From assembly GCA_964538375.1 (NCBI GenBank), contig CAZIFQ010000001.1, positions 248,001 to 312,000 of the forward strand: DNA of 64,000 nt, written 5' to 3'. A program made the position numbers and the translations under genes. Positions 35,284-43,642 of the stretch are shown piece by piece (position 1 is the stretch's first letter; every line of letters starts with the position of its first letter). A model generated the notes under the pieces. The model made no database searches. It saw nothing but the letters and a program-made list of their open reading frames with translations, and had not been told where the DNA came from. This DNA comes from JAUUZQ01 sp964538375 (GTDB lineage: Bacteria > Bacteroidota > Bacteroidia > Bacteroidales > GCA-2748055).

Positions 35284-38061
35284 CTAGTGGGCTTCAAGCC
35301 AGTTATTACCGGAATCCATATCAACTATCAGGGGCACTTTTAGTGTCACGGCTGATTCCATTTCTGTGCGAACGATTTCTTTCACCTGCTCAAGTTCGGA
35401 CCTTAATACATTGAAGTTTAATTCATCATGTACCTGGATAATCATTTCAGATTCTAAATTATTTTCCTCCAGGGCCCGATGAATTTTCACCATTGCTATT
35501 TTAATAATATCTGCCGCACTTCCCTGTATAGGGGTATTGATAGCATTTCGTTCGGCATTTCCTCTTACTACCTGGTTTCTGGAGAGAATGTCTGGTAATA
35601 ATCTTTTGCGTGCAAACATGGTCTCAACCTTACCTTTTTCCCGTGCTACTTTTATACACTCATCCATATAGCGCCTCACCCCCGGATAAGATAGAAAATA
35701 TCCCTCGATCAGTTCTTTTGCTTCGCTCCGTGGTATGCGCATCCTTTGCGACAGGCCAAAAGCAGAGATTCCGTAAATAATTCCAAAGTTTGCCGTTTTT
35801 GCCTTGCTTCGCATTTCTTTTGTAACATCTTTTATATCAATATTATACACCTTTGCAGCCGTGGCGGTATGAATATCTTCTCCGTGGATAAAAGCATTGA
35901 TCATATTCTCATCCTCACTCAGGTGAGCCATTAACCGTAATTCGATTTGCGAATAGTCGGCGGATAGAAAAACATGGTTCTTTGAAGACGGGGTAAAGGC
36001 CCTGCGAATTTCCCTCCCCCTTTCCTCCCGAATGGGGATGTTCTGTAAATTAGGGTTGTTTGAAGACAGTCGTCCGGTTGCAACCAGGGTTTGGTTAAAA
36101 GACGCGTGTATCTTATTGGTATTGGGATTTATCATTTTTGGCAGGGCTTCAACATAGGTGGATAGCAATTTTTTTGCCGACCTGTAATTAAGCACTTCCT
36201 GGATGATATCATGTTTATCTACAAGATTGATGAGAACCTCTTCTGCGGTAGAATGTTGTTTTGATTTCGTTTGTTTTCCCCCTGATTCAATTTTCATTTT
36301 ATCAAAGAGCACTTCTCCCAATTGCTTTGGAGAATTTATATTGAACTCCTGCCCGGCAAATTCATATATTTTTCTCTCCATCTCAATGAGCTCATTTCTT
36401 AATTCTTCCGCAAAGATTACTAGCTCCCTGGTGTTAAGTGATACACCAGCATGTTCCATTTCCATCAACACACTTACCAGCGGCATCTCTATCTCTTCTG
36501 CCAGGTAGATAAGATTTTCTTTCTCTATTTCCTTCGCTAATAAGACATAAATCTGCCATGTAATATCTGCGTCTTCCCCGGCATACTCTTTAACCTTCTG
36601 CGGGTCAATATTTGCAAAATTTTGTTGATTTCGCCCCTTTTTCCCTATGAGTTCCTCTGTTTTTATCTTTCTGTACCCTAAATAATCCTCCGCGATGGCG
36701 TCCAGGTTATGTTTCTTATCCCCTTGCAACAGATAGTGTGAAACCATTGTGTCAAATAACTTGCCTTTAACGTTTATCCCATAATTTTTTAAGATATGGC
36801 TATCATACTTTAAATTTTGGCCGATTTTCAAAGTATTCGGGTCTTCGAAAATGGGTTTTAACAGATTAATCCAGCTGTTGATATCACAATTCTCTCCCAT
36901 AAAACTTACGTAGTATGCTTTGTGTGCTTCCCAGGAAAAAGAAAGCCCAACTATCTTAGAGTCAATTGGATTCAATCCCGTTGTTTCACTATCAAAACAA
37001 AATTTATCCTGCTCTTTGAGTTGATCTATCAGCTTTATCAGCTCCTCTTTCTGCTCTATCAGTATATAATCATGCGCAATAGTGTCGATTGTATCGAGCT
37101 TTACTGTTTCCTCAAAAGCATGTTCATTTTGTTCTTGAAATAATGATGTTTGTTGTTCGGGTTTTGAAGATGTTAAATCATGGGAATTAGATAAAATCCG
37201 CTGACCCAGATTTTTAAAATTCAGTTCATTGAAAATCCTTTCCAGGGCTTCTTTTTTGATTCCTTTTCTTTTTGATTCCTGCAAATCGACTTCCAGGGGC
37301 ACATCAAGGACGATTGTGGCCAGCATTTTTGAAAGCGTAACCTGCTCTTTTGAGTTTTCCAGGTTTTCTTTCTGTTTACCCTTAAGCTCATCAATATGCT
37401 CATACACTCCTTCAACGGATCCATAGCTTTCGATCAGTTTAATGGCAGTTTTCTCTCCAACCCCTGGCGCCCCGGGTATATTGTCAGCTGAATCTCCCCA
37501 CAGGGCCAGGATATCAATTACCTGAATCGGGTCTTTGATTTGAAACTTATCTTTTATTTCCTGTACACCCAGCACCTCTGGCGGATTTCCGGATCTTCCC
37601 GGTTTGTACATAGAAATTTTTTCTGTAACTAGTTGGGCGAAATCTTTATCGGGAGTCATCATAAACACCTCGAAATCGTCTTTTTCTGCCCTTTTAGCCA
37701 GTGTTCCAATTATATCATCAGCTTCATAACCAAGCTTTTCAACCACAGGAATCTGGTATGCTGCCAGCAGGTCTTTAATCCAGGGCAATGCTTCCTTAAT
37801 ATCTTCAGGTGTAGCGTCCCTGTTGGCCTTGTATTCTTTATAAACTTTATGTCGAAATGTTGGGCCAGATGCATCAAAGGCAGCAAGAATATGGGTGGGG
37901 TTTTCCTTTCGTAAAATCTCGTCTAGTGCGAGTGTAAAGCCAAATACGGTGGAGGTGTTCATCCCCTTTGCATTGCGCATAGGGTTGGATATAAAAGCAT
38001 AGTAAGCCCTGAAAATCAGGGCATAGCTGTCCAGTAAAAATAGTTTTTTTGTTTCGGCCAT
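35284..38061 (-). CDS. polA: DNA polymerase I
   Basis: A 925-residue polymerase for repair and Okazaki-fragment processing. The 5'-3' exonuclease/flap domain spans about 1-300 (DSYALIFRAYYAF, APGVGEKTAIKLI). The 3'-5' exonuclease domain is present with its acidic residues kept (CFDSETTGLNP, LFDTMVSHYLL, YAGEDADITWQ), so proofreading should be active. The polymerase domain has DYSQIELRLMAHLSEDENMI, the finger helix RSKAKTANFGIIYG and the metal-binding VHDELNF. It follows queD by 3 bp and arsR before that, so the three probably share a transcript. Confidence 0.97.
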   Translation of the reverse strand: MAETKKLFLLDSYALIFRAYYAFISNPMRNAKGMNTSTVFGFTLALDEILRKENPTHILAAFDASGPTFRHKVYKEYKANRDATPEDIKEALPWIKDLLAAYQIPVVEKLGYEADDIIGTLAKRAEKDDFEVFMMTPDKDFAQLVTEKISMYKPGRSGNPPEVLGVQEIKDKFQIKDPIQVIDILALWGDSADNIPGAPGVGEKTAIKLIESYGSVEGVYEHIDELKGKQKENLENSKEQVTLSKMLATIVLDVPLEVDLQESKRKGIKKEALERIFNELNFKNLGQRILSNSHDLTSSKPEQQTSLFQEQNEHAFEETVKLDTIDTIAHDYILIEQKEELIKLIDQLKEQDKFCFDSETTGLNPIDSKIVGLSFSWEAHKAYYVSFMGENCDINSWINLLKPIFEDPNTLKIGQNLKYDSHILKNYGINVKGKLFDTMVSHYLLQGDKKHNLDAIAEDYLGYRKIKTEELIGKKGRNQQNFANIDPQKVKEYAGEDADITWQIYVLLAKEIEKENLIYLAEEIEMPLVSVLMEMEHAGVSLNTRELVIFAEELRNELIEMERKIYEFAGQEFNINSPKQLGEVLFDKMKIESGGKQTKSKQHSTAEEVLINLVDKHDIIQEVLNYRSAKKLLSTYVEALPKMINPNTNKIHASFNQTLVATGRLSSNNPNLQNIPIREERGREIRRAFTPSSKNHVFLSADYSQIELRLMAHLSEDENMINAFIHGEDIHTATAAKVYNIDIKDVTKEMRSKAKTANFGIIYGISAFGLSQRMRIPRSEAKELIEGYFLSYPGVRRYMDECIKVAREKGKVETMFARKRLLPDILSRNQVVRGNAERNAINTPIQGSAADIIKIAMVKIHRALEENNLESEMIIQVHDELNFNVLRSELEQVKEIVRTEMESAVTLKVPLIVDMDSGNNWLEAH

Positions 38062-38064
38062 CTT

Positions 38065-38514
38065 TTATTGGTTATCTGCTGCCGCCCATTCTGCATATGA
38101 GGTGGCTGTTTCGTATAATTTAATCTTATGCAGATTAACTACGGAAGGTAATTTTTCTTTCAGTATATCGGCAATATACAAAACCAGGTTTTCACATGTA
38201 GGTTGAAAATCAAATGAATACACTTTCTGATACATAGATTTTACAGCATCCAGGCTTTCCCCTTCTGCCTTCTTGTAAACTACCAGCGAATGATCCAACA
38301 CGTCTACAATATTTTCCTGGGCAATTTTCTTCAGGTCCTTGAAATCCAGCACCATTCCAAACTTTGGATTATCCTCATTATCTAAGGGTTCTCCAATAAT
38401 TGTAATGAAGAGCCGGTATGAATGGCCATGAATGTTTTTACAAGCTCCATCGTAATTCCAGAGGGCGTGTGCCATCTCGAAAGTAAACTCTTTGGTAACC
38501 CTTATGTTTCTCAT
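38065..38514 (-). CDS. queD: 6-carboxytetrahydropterin synthase (QueD)
   Basis: A 149-residue member of the PTPS fold that makes 6-carboxy-5,6,7,8-tetrahydropterin in queuosine precursor (preQ0) synthesis. The C-x3-HGH motif CKNIHGHSYRL holds the catalytic Cys and two zinc histidines; the third zinc His is in FEMAHALWNY. The C-terminal YETATSYAEW carries the conserved Glu for pterin recognition. The C-x3-H-G-H form points to QueD rather than eukaryotic-type PTPS. No other que genes are nearby. Confidence 0.9.
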   Translation of the reverse strand: MRNIRVTKEFTFEMAHALWNYDGACKNIHGHSYRLFITIIGEPLDNEDNPKFGMVLDFKDLKKIAQENIVDVLDHSLVVYKKAEGESLDAVKSMYQKVYSFDFQPTCENLVLYIADILKEKLPSVVNLHKIKLYETATSYAEWAAADNQ

Positions 38515-38519
38515 ATCTG

Positions 38520-38822
38520 TTAATCAATACAAGCACATTCGCTTATACAAACAATTAATTTCGTCAGGTTTTGATTTTTCAAAGAATATATTGTGTTCTT
38601 TCCTTCTCTCCTTGAGATCAAAACCCCTTTGTCTTTTAAAATTCCTAAATGGTGGGAGGCCGTGGATTGCTCAACGTGAATTAACTTGTGTATCTCTGTG
38701 ACTGTCAGTTCATTGGCTTCTGTTAAGTGTCCCAGAATTGCCAGTCTCATTGGGTGAGCGATCGCTTTCACCATGTTGGCCGCTTTCTCGACCTGCTCTG
38801 CTTGTAAGTCCGTAAATTTCAT
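38520..38822 (-). CDS. ArsR-family winged-helix transcriptional regulator
   Basis: A 100-residue DNA-binding protein. The helix-turn-helix is at about residues 37-62 (LTVTEIHKLIHVEQSTASHHLGIL), followed by the wing GVLISRREGKNTIYSL. The metal-binding ELCVCDL-type motif of ArsR proper is absent. Cysteines occur only at the very C-terminus (VCISECACID), which could bind metal or respond to redox. It heads the queD-polA unit and may repress itself. Confidence 0.88.
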   Translation of the reverse strand: MKFTDLQAEQVEKAANMVKAIAHPMRLAILGHLTEANELTVTEIHKLIHVEQSTASHHLGILKDKGVLISRREGKNTIYSLKNQNLTKLIVCISECACID

Positions 38823-38862
38823 TATTTCAAATATGCTTTCTGTTTCGTTTATTCTAAGTATA

Positions 38863-38870
38863 CAAATATA
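38863..38870 (-). promoter_or_regulatory. Bacteroidota -7 box TATATTTG for arsR-queD-polA
   Basis: Perfect minus-strand TAnnTTTG, 40 nt upstream of the arsR ATG. Confidence 0.5.
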
Positions 38871-38893
38871 TCAATATTTAAATGAATGGAAAT

Positions 38894-38901
38894 TATTTTT
38901 G
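38894..38901 (+). promoter_or_regulatory. Candidate -7 box TATTTTTG for the polyprenyl synthase gene
   Basis: A plus-strand match to TAnnTTTG. It would give a leader of about 165 nt before the ATG at 39073. The run of T makes a chance match more likely. Confidence 0.3.
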
Positions 38902-38921
38902 CCGGAGTATTTGGTCAGATA

Positions 38922-38936
38922 TGTCATATTATGACA
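38922..38936. promoter_or_regulatory. Operator-like perfect inverted repeat TGTCATA-T-TATGACA
   Basis: A 15-bp perfect palindrome with 7-bp arms in the arsR / polyprenyl synthase intergenic region, about 21 bp downstream of the candidate -7 box at 38894. The half-site resembles CRP/FNR-family or winged-helix operators. It could bind the adjacent ArsR protein; this is inference. Confidence 0.5.
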
Positions 38937-39072
38937 AATTCACAACAGCGTGTTCATACTACTTCCATGGAGAATTGTACGTTTTTTATAAAAAAATTAT
39001 AGGGGAACAATAACACAATAATATATGGATGTCGTTATATTATTTATAAATTTGGAGCTGTAATACAAATAA

Positions 39073-40047
39073 ATGGGGAAACTAAAAGAAATACGAAGGC
39101 CTGTTGAAGAGGAAATGAAGGAGTTTCAAAAAAGATTCAAGGCTTCGGTTCATAGTGATGTTTCATTACTCAATATTATCACCTCCTATACGCTTCGCCA
39201 AAAAGGGAAGCAGGTTCGTCCGCTGTTTGTTTTTCTGACGGCAAAAATGCTTGGCAATATCACAGAATCAACATATACGGCTGCTTCATTAATTGAGCTA
39301 CTGCATACAGCTACACTGATTCATGACGATGTTGTGGATGAATCGTATGAGCGTAGAAGCATGTTTTCTATTAACGCCCTTTGGAAATCCAAAACATCTG
39401 TTCTCCTGGGTGATTATTTTCTTTCCCGTGGTTTACTTTTGGCAGTTGAGAATAACGATCACGATTTACTTAGCATTGTTTCAGATTCAATGAAAGAAAT
39501 GGTTGAGGGCGAGCTTCTTCAACTACAAAAAACCCGTAGTTTAAATATCACTATTGACGACTATTACGAGGTAATTCGCAAGAAAACAGCAACATTGATT
39601 GCTTCTTGCACGTCTGGCGCAGCAAAGTCTTCCGGTGTTTCCCGGGAAGTTATCGATCACATGCATGAACTGGGCACCAACATTGGGATTGCCTTTCAGA
39701 TAAAAGATGATCTTTTCGATTACCAGGAACGCGGTGTTATTGGAAAACCAACAGGAAACGACCTGCGGGAAAAGAAATTCACCCTGCCCTTGATATATTC
39801 CTTAGACAATAGCGATAAAAAAGAGAAAAAAAATATCATTCGGCTGATCAGCAATGGCAGTATGGATAACAAAAAGATTGATCATATTGTCAAATTTGTG
39901 AAATCAAAAGGAGGGCTGGAATATGCCAAAGAAAAGATGCTGGAGTACAAAAAAAATGCGGATAATATCCTCCATGAATATCCGGAAAGTGACGCAAGAC
40001 AATCGCTCCTGGATCTTCTTCAATTTACCATAGACCGATCCAAATAG
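39073..40047 (+). CDS. Long-chain polyprenyl diphosphate synthase (trans-isoprenyl, IspB-like)
   Basis: A 324-residue helical enzyme that extends FPP with IPP units to make the quinone side chain. The first aspartate-rich motif is DDVVDES in LIHDDVVDES and the second is DDLFDYQ in FQIKDDLFDYQ. The substrate-binding GKQVRP is present. Chain length cannot be read safely from the residues before the first motif (TAT-LIH), so octaprenyl versus heptaprenyl is open. It stands alone, convergent with uvrC. Confidence 0.92.
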   Translation: MGKLKEIRRPVEEEMKEFQKRFKASVHSDVSLLNIITSYTLRQKGKQVRPLFVFLTAKMLGNITESTYTAASLIELLHTATLIHDDVVDESYERRSMFSINALWKSKTSVLLGDYFLSRGLLLAVENNDHDLLSIVSDSMKEMVEGELLQLQKTRSLNITIDDYYEVIRKKTATLIASCTSGAAKSSGVSREVIDHMHELGTNIGIAFQIKDDLFDYQERGVIGKPTGNDLREKKFTLPLIYSLDNSDKKEKKNIIRLISNGSMDNKKIDHIVKFVKSKGGLEYAKEKMLEYKKNADNILHEYPESDARQSLLDLLQFTIDRSK

Positions 40048-40067
40048 AACCCATCAATTTCCTTCAT

Positions 40068-41888
40068 TTATCCAGTGTTTTCTTCGCTGCTTTTTAAGAA
40101 AGAGAGGACCTTTTTTGCTTTTCCCTTATCCAATATCGCAGCAATATCTTGTTCACTGGCATTTTTGATTTTTTCAATGGACTTAAAGTGCTTAAGTATC
40201 TTATTTACAGATACTTCACCTAATCCTTCGATGGCTAAGAGTTGTGAATTAATCATTGAATTTGACCTTTTTAGCCGGTGAAATTCGATACCAAAACGGT
40301 GTGCTTCGTTGCGCAAAAACTGAATAATCCGCAGGGATTCTGAATTCTTGTCTATATATAGAGGTACAGGATCATCAGGAAAATATATTTCCTCCAGCTT
40401 TTTTGCTATTCCAACAATGGCTACTTTATTTCGAAGCTTTAATTTTTCAAGACTTTTCAAAGCAGCACTTAGTTGTCCTTTTCCGCCATCAACTATAATC
40501 AATTGGGGAATTCCTGTGTTTTCATCCAGTAAGCGGCGATATCTTCTAAAGATAACTTCCTCCATCGAGGCAAAATCGTCGGCCCCGGTAACGGTTTTAA
40601 TATTATAATGACGGTATTCTTTTTTTGCCGGGCGGCCTTTTTTAAAAACCACACATGCAGCAACCGGATTTGAACCCTGTAAATTGCTATTGTCAAAACA
40701 TTCGATATGGATCGGTTGAGATTTTAATCTCAAATCCTTTTTCAGTGTTTCCAGAATTCTTTCTGCTGGATAGGTCGTTGTTTTTTCCGTTGCTTTTTTC
40801 TGTTTCTCAAATTTGTACAATTTTGCATTTCTCTCCGACAGTTCCAGTAATTTTTTCTTTTCTCCCTGAAGAGGAACTACAATTTTATATCCAGGGAGCT
40901 CGTCTGACAGGTCCATGGGCAAAATCAGATTTTTCGAATCACTGTGCACTCTTTTTTGCAAATCAATGATACAGAAACGTAATATTTCCCTGGTTGGTTC
41001 TTTTAGCTTTTTCTGAATTTCCACCGTATGTGCCTGAATTACAGCTCCTTTTGTTATTTTCAAGTAGTTGACAATCGCATATTTATCCTCATCCACGATA
41101 CTGAATACGTCTACGTTGTTTATAGATGGGTTAACGATAGTAGATTTGCTTTGAAATTTGTCAAGCACTTCAACTTTCTGTCTTATTCTTTCAGCGTCCT
41201 CAAATCTGAATTCATCAGAAAATTTTTTCATCTGATTTTTCAGGAAAGAAATTACTTCGTTAAGGTTTCCTTTTAGTATATTTTTTATTTGAGAAATGGA
41301 TTCGTCATATTCTTTTTCACTTTGTAATCCTTCACATGGTCCTTTGCAATTTTCAATATGATATTCAAGACAAAGTTTATATTTTTTGATCTTAATATTT
41401 TCTGAGGAGAGATTGTGTCGGCAGGTTCTTAGTTGATAAATTTGGCGAATAAGATTAAGCAGGGTTCTCACCATGAGGGCAGAGGTGTAGGGTCCAAAAT
41501 ATTTTGAACCGTCGTTGATGACATTACGGGTTGAAAAAACCCTGGGGAAAGGTTCGTTCTTTATACAGATCCAGGGAAATGTTTTATCATCCTTAAGCAG
41601 TACATTATACCTGGGTTGGTATTTCTTAATTAGATTGTTTTCCAAAAGAAGCGCATCAGACTCACTGCTCACAACAATATGTTTGATGTCCCTGATTTTG
41701 CCAACCAGTATTTTTGATTTATATGAATCGTGGTTCTTTTTTTGAAAATAGGATGAAACTCGTTTTTTTAGATTTTTTGCTTTTCCAACATATATGATGT
41801 TATCCTTGCTGTCATAAAATTGATAAACGCCAGGATCTCCTGGCAGTAATCGCAATAATTCCAATATATGATCTGGAAATGTTTCCAT
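40068..41888 (-). CDS. uvrC: Excinuclease ABC subunit C
   Basis: A 606-residue nucleotide-excision-repair nuclease that cuts both sides of a lesion bound by UvrB. The N-terminal GIY-YIG nuclease (about 15-95) reads PGVYQFYDSKDNIIYVGKAK. A four-cysteine-like patch (CRHN, CLEYHIENCKGPCEG) follows, then the UVR domain (about 200-240). The RNase-H-like endonuclease core has HIECFDNSNLQGSNPVAACVVF and LIIVDGGKGQL, and a C-terminal helix-hairpin-helix pair (LLAIEGLGEVSVNKIL) ends the protein. It begins 2 bp after ade, so it is probably translated from the same message. Confidence 0.96.
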   Translation of the reverse strand: METFPDHILELLRLLPGDPGVYQFYDSKDNIIYVGKAKNLKKRVSSYFQKKNHDSYKSKILVGKIRDIKHIVVSSESDALLLENNLIKKYQPRYNVLLKDDKTFPWICIKNEPFPRVFSTRNVINDGSKYFGPYTSALMVRTLLNLIRQIYQLRTCRHNLSSENIKIKKYKLCLEYHIENCKGPCEGLQSEKEYDESISQIKNILKGNLNEVISFLKNQMKKFSDEFRFEDAERIRQKVEVLDKFQSKSTIVNPSINNVDVFSIVDEDKYAIVNYLKITKGAVIQAHTVEIQKKLKEPTREILRFCIIDLQKRVHSDSKNLILPMDLSDELPGYKIVVPLQGEKKKLLELSERNAKLYKFEKQKKATEKTTTYPAERILETLKKDLRLKSQPIHIECFDNSNLQGSNPVAACVVFKKGRPAKKEYRHYNIKTVTGADDFASMEEVIFRRYRRLLDENTGIPQLIIVDGGKGQLSAALKSLEKLKLRNKVAIVGIAKKLEEIYFPDDPVPLYIDKNSESLRIIQFLRNEAHRFGIEFHRLKRSNSMINSQLLAIEGLGEVSVNKILKHFKSIEKIKNASEQDIAAILDKGKAKKVLSFLKSSEENTG

Positions 41889-41890
41889 TG

Positions 41891-43549
41891 CTAGTCATCA
41901 AATAATGGTGTAAAGCTAAAGCTTGTTCCGTCAAACAATCCTTTATCGCTAAGTTTTAGTTCAGGAATAACCAACAAAGACATAAAAGCCAAGGTCATAA
42001 AGGGGGCGGCTAAACCAGTGCCCATCCTTTTTGCCATTTCTGAGGCCTTCTCATATGTTTCAGCAGCGAGGGCTACTGGTTTGTTTGTCATTATTCCAGC
42101 CACCGGTAATGGAAGTCCTGAGAAATCTTTTCCATCAAAGCTAACAATGCCTCCTTTATTTCTAATTATCCAATTTACTGCTTCTTTTATGTCTCTGTCG
42201 GAAGTCCCCACACAAATTATATTATGACTATCGTGAGCAATGCTTGAAGCTAAAGATCCTTTTTTCAGGCCAAAGCCATTTATAAATCCTATTGCCGGAG
42301 CTTTGTTTTCATAACGATTTACGACAACAAGCTTCAATATATCTTTTCCTGTGTCTGAACTTACATTGCGTTTCTCGCCTTCATAAACAAAGGATTGTTT
42401 TCTTGTAATTAATTCTCCATCTATGGCCTGAATTACTTTCAGTGTTTTTCCTTTTGCGCTTACGATAAGGTCTTTTTCTGTGATCTCTTTTGCCTGGAAA
42501 TTATTTGGGGTTTCTGTATGCTGAACAATACTTGGGGTTTCTTCCTGGCTGTTATCAATATTTACTTCTTCATTTTCGAAACAATAAGAACCGTTGATGC
42601 AAACACTTTTAATATTCCAGTCTTCAATAGAATCAACTAAAATGAAATCTGCAGGATCGCCCTCTCTTAATAATCCAACATTTAGCTTATAATGTAGGAC
42701 CGCGTTATATGAAGCTGACCTTAGAACATCAAAAAGATCGTACCCCATCTGTAGCGCTCTTTTCACCAAGAGATTTATATGCCCCTTAATTAAATCATTC
42801 GGATGCAGATCGTCTGAACACAACATCACCATTTCGGGATATTCATTCAATAAAGGAATCAGGTTGTTAAAATTCTTTGCGCCACTCCCCTCTCTAATTT
42901 GAATATGTATCCCATAAGAAATTTTCTCTCTTGCCTCTTCAATAGTGAAACATTCATGATCAGTGGTAATGCCTCCTTCTGCATACTTTCTTAAATCTTC
43001 TCCTGTTAATCCAGGTGCATGTCCATCAATAGGAACTCCCTTTTTGGCTGCTGCTTCCAGTTTTTTGTGTACTTCATCGTCGTTATATATAACCCCCGGA
43101 TAATTCATCATTTCCGATAAATAACCAATGTCATCCCAGTTAAGCATTTCTGAAATATCTGCAGCAGTAATTTTCGCTCCGGAAGATTCAAAGTCTGTTG
43201 CCGGAACACAGCTGGGTGCTCCAAATAATATTTTCATCGGCGTTAAACTCGCATTCGCTACCATGTATTCCACACCCTTTCTACCAAGAACATTTGCAAT
43301 TTCGTGAGGATCTGAAACTGTAGCTACGGTACCATGAGAAATCGCAGTTCGTGAAAACTCAACTGGTGTAACCATAGAACTTTCAATATGGATGTGAGAA
43401 TCAACAAAGCCAGGCAAAATATATTGATCCGGGGTACCACTAATTTTCTCAATTCGTATAATTTTCCCCTCTTCGATTGTAACTTCCGCAGGGAAAATTT
43501 CTCTTTCGATAATATCTACCAGGTTTGCCTGTACAGAAAATCTGTTCAT
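41891..43549 (-). CDS. ade: Adenine deaminase
   Basis: A 552-residue amidohydrolase that converts adenine to hypoxanthine for purine salvage. The metal-binding HIHIESS follows the early PGFVDSH motif. Further family patterns are DPHEIANVLG, DGHAPGL, TDHECFTIEEA, CSDDLHPNDL and the C-terminal SIAHDSHNIICVG and GGIVSFDG. Length is typical of Ade. Two parS-type palindromes lie between its start and the mnmG stop, about 54-93 bp upstream. Confidence 0.95.
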   Translation of the reverse strand: MNRFSVQANLVDIIEREIFPAEVTIEEGKIIRIEKISGTPDQYILPGFVDSHIHIESSMVTPVEFSRTAISHGTVATVSDPHEIANVLGRKGVEYMVANASLTPMKILFGAPSCVPATDFESSGAKITAADISEMLNWDDIGYLSEMMNYPGVIYNDDEVHKKLEAAAKKGVPIDGHAPGLTGEDLRKYAEGGITTDHECFTIEEAREKISYGIHIQIREGSGAKNFNNLIPLLNEYPEMVMLCSDDLHPNDLIKGHINLLVKRALQMGYDLFDVLRSASYNAVLHYKLNVGLLREGDPADFILVDSIEDWNIKSVCINGSYCFENEEVNIDNSQEETPSIVQHTETPNNFQAKEITEKDLIVSAKGKTLKVIQAIDGELITRKQSFVYEGEKRNVSSDTGKDILKLVVVNRYENKAPAIGFINGFGLKKGSLASSIAHDSHNIICVGTSDRDIKEAVNWIIRNKGGIVSFDGKDFSGLPLPVAGIMTNKPVALAAETYEKASEMAKRMGTGLAAPFMTLAFMSLLVIPELKLSDKGLFDGTSFSFTPLFDD

Positions 43550-43602
43550 TTTATGCTATTTAATCCAAAAAAAATGAGCAAAGCGTCGGTTTGCACCGTT
43601 AA

Positions 43603-43618
43603 TGTTCCACGTGGAACA
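43603..43618. other. parS centromere-like site 1 (TGTTCCACGTGGAACA)
   Basis: A perfect 16-bp palindrome equal to the widely conserved ParB-binding parS site. It lies in the short gap between mnmG and ade. Confidence 0.85.
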
Positions 43619-43626
43619 ATTCGAAA

Positions 43627-43642
43627 TGTTCCACGTGGAACA
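43627..43642. other. parS centromere-like site 2 (TGTTCCACGTGGAACA)
   Basis: A second, identical palindrome 24 bp downstream of the first, separated by 8 bp and touching the mnmG stop codon (stop at 43643-43645). Confidence 0.85.
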
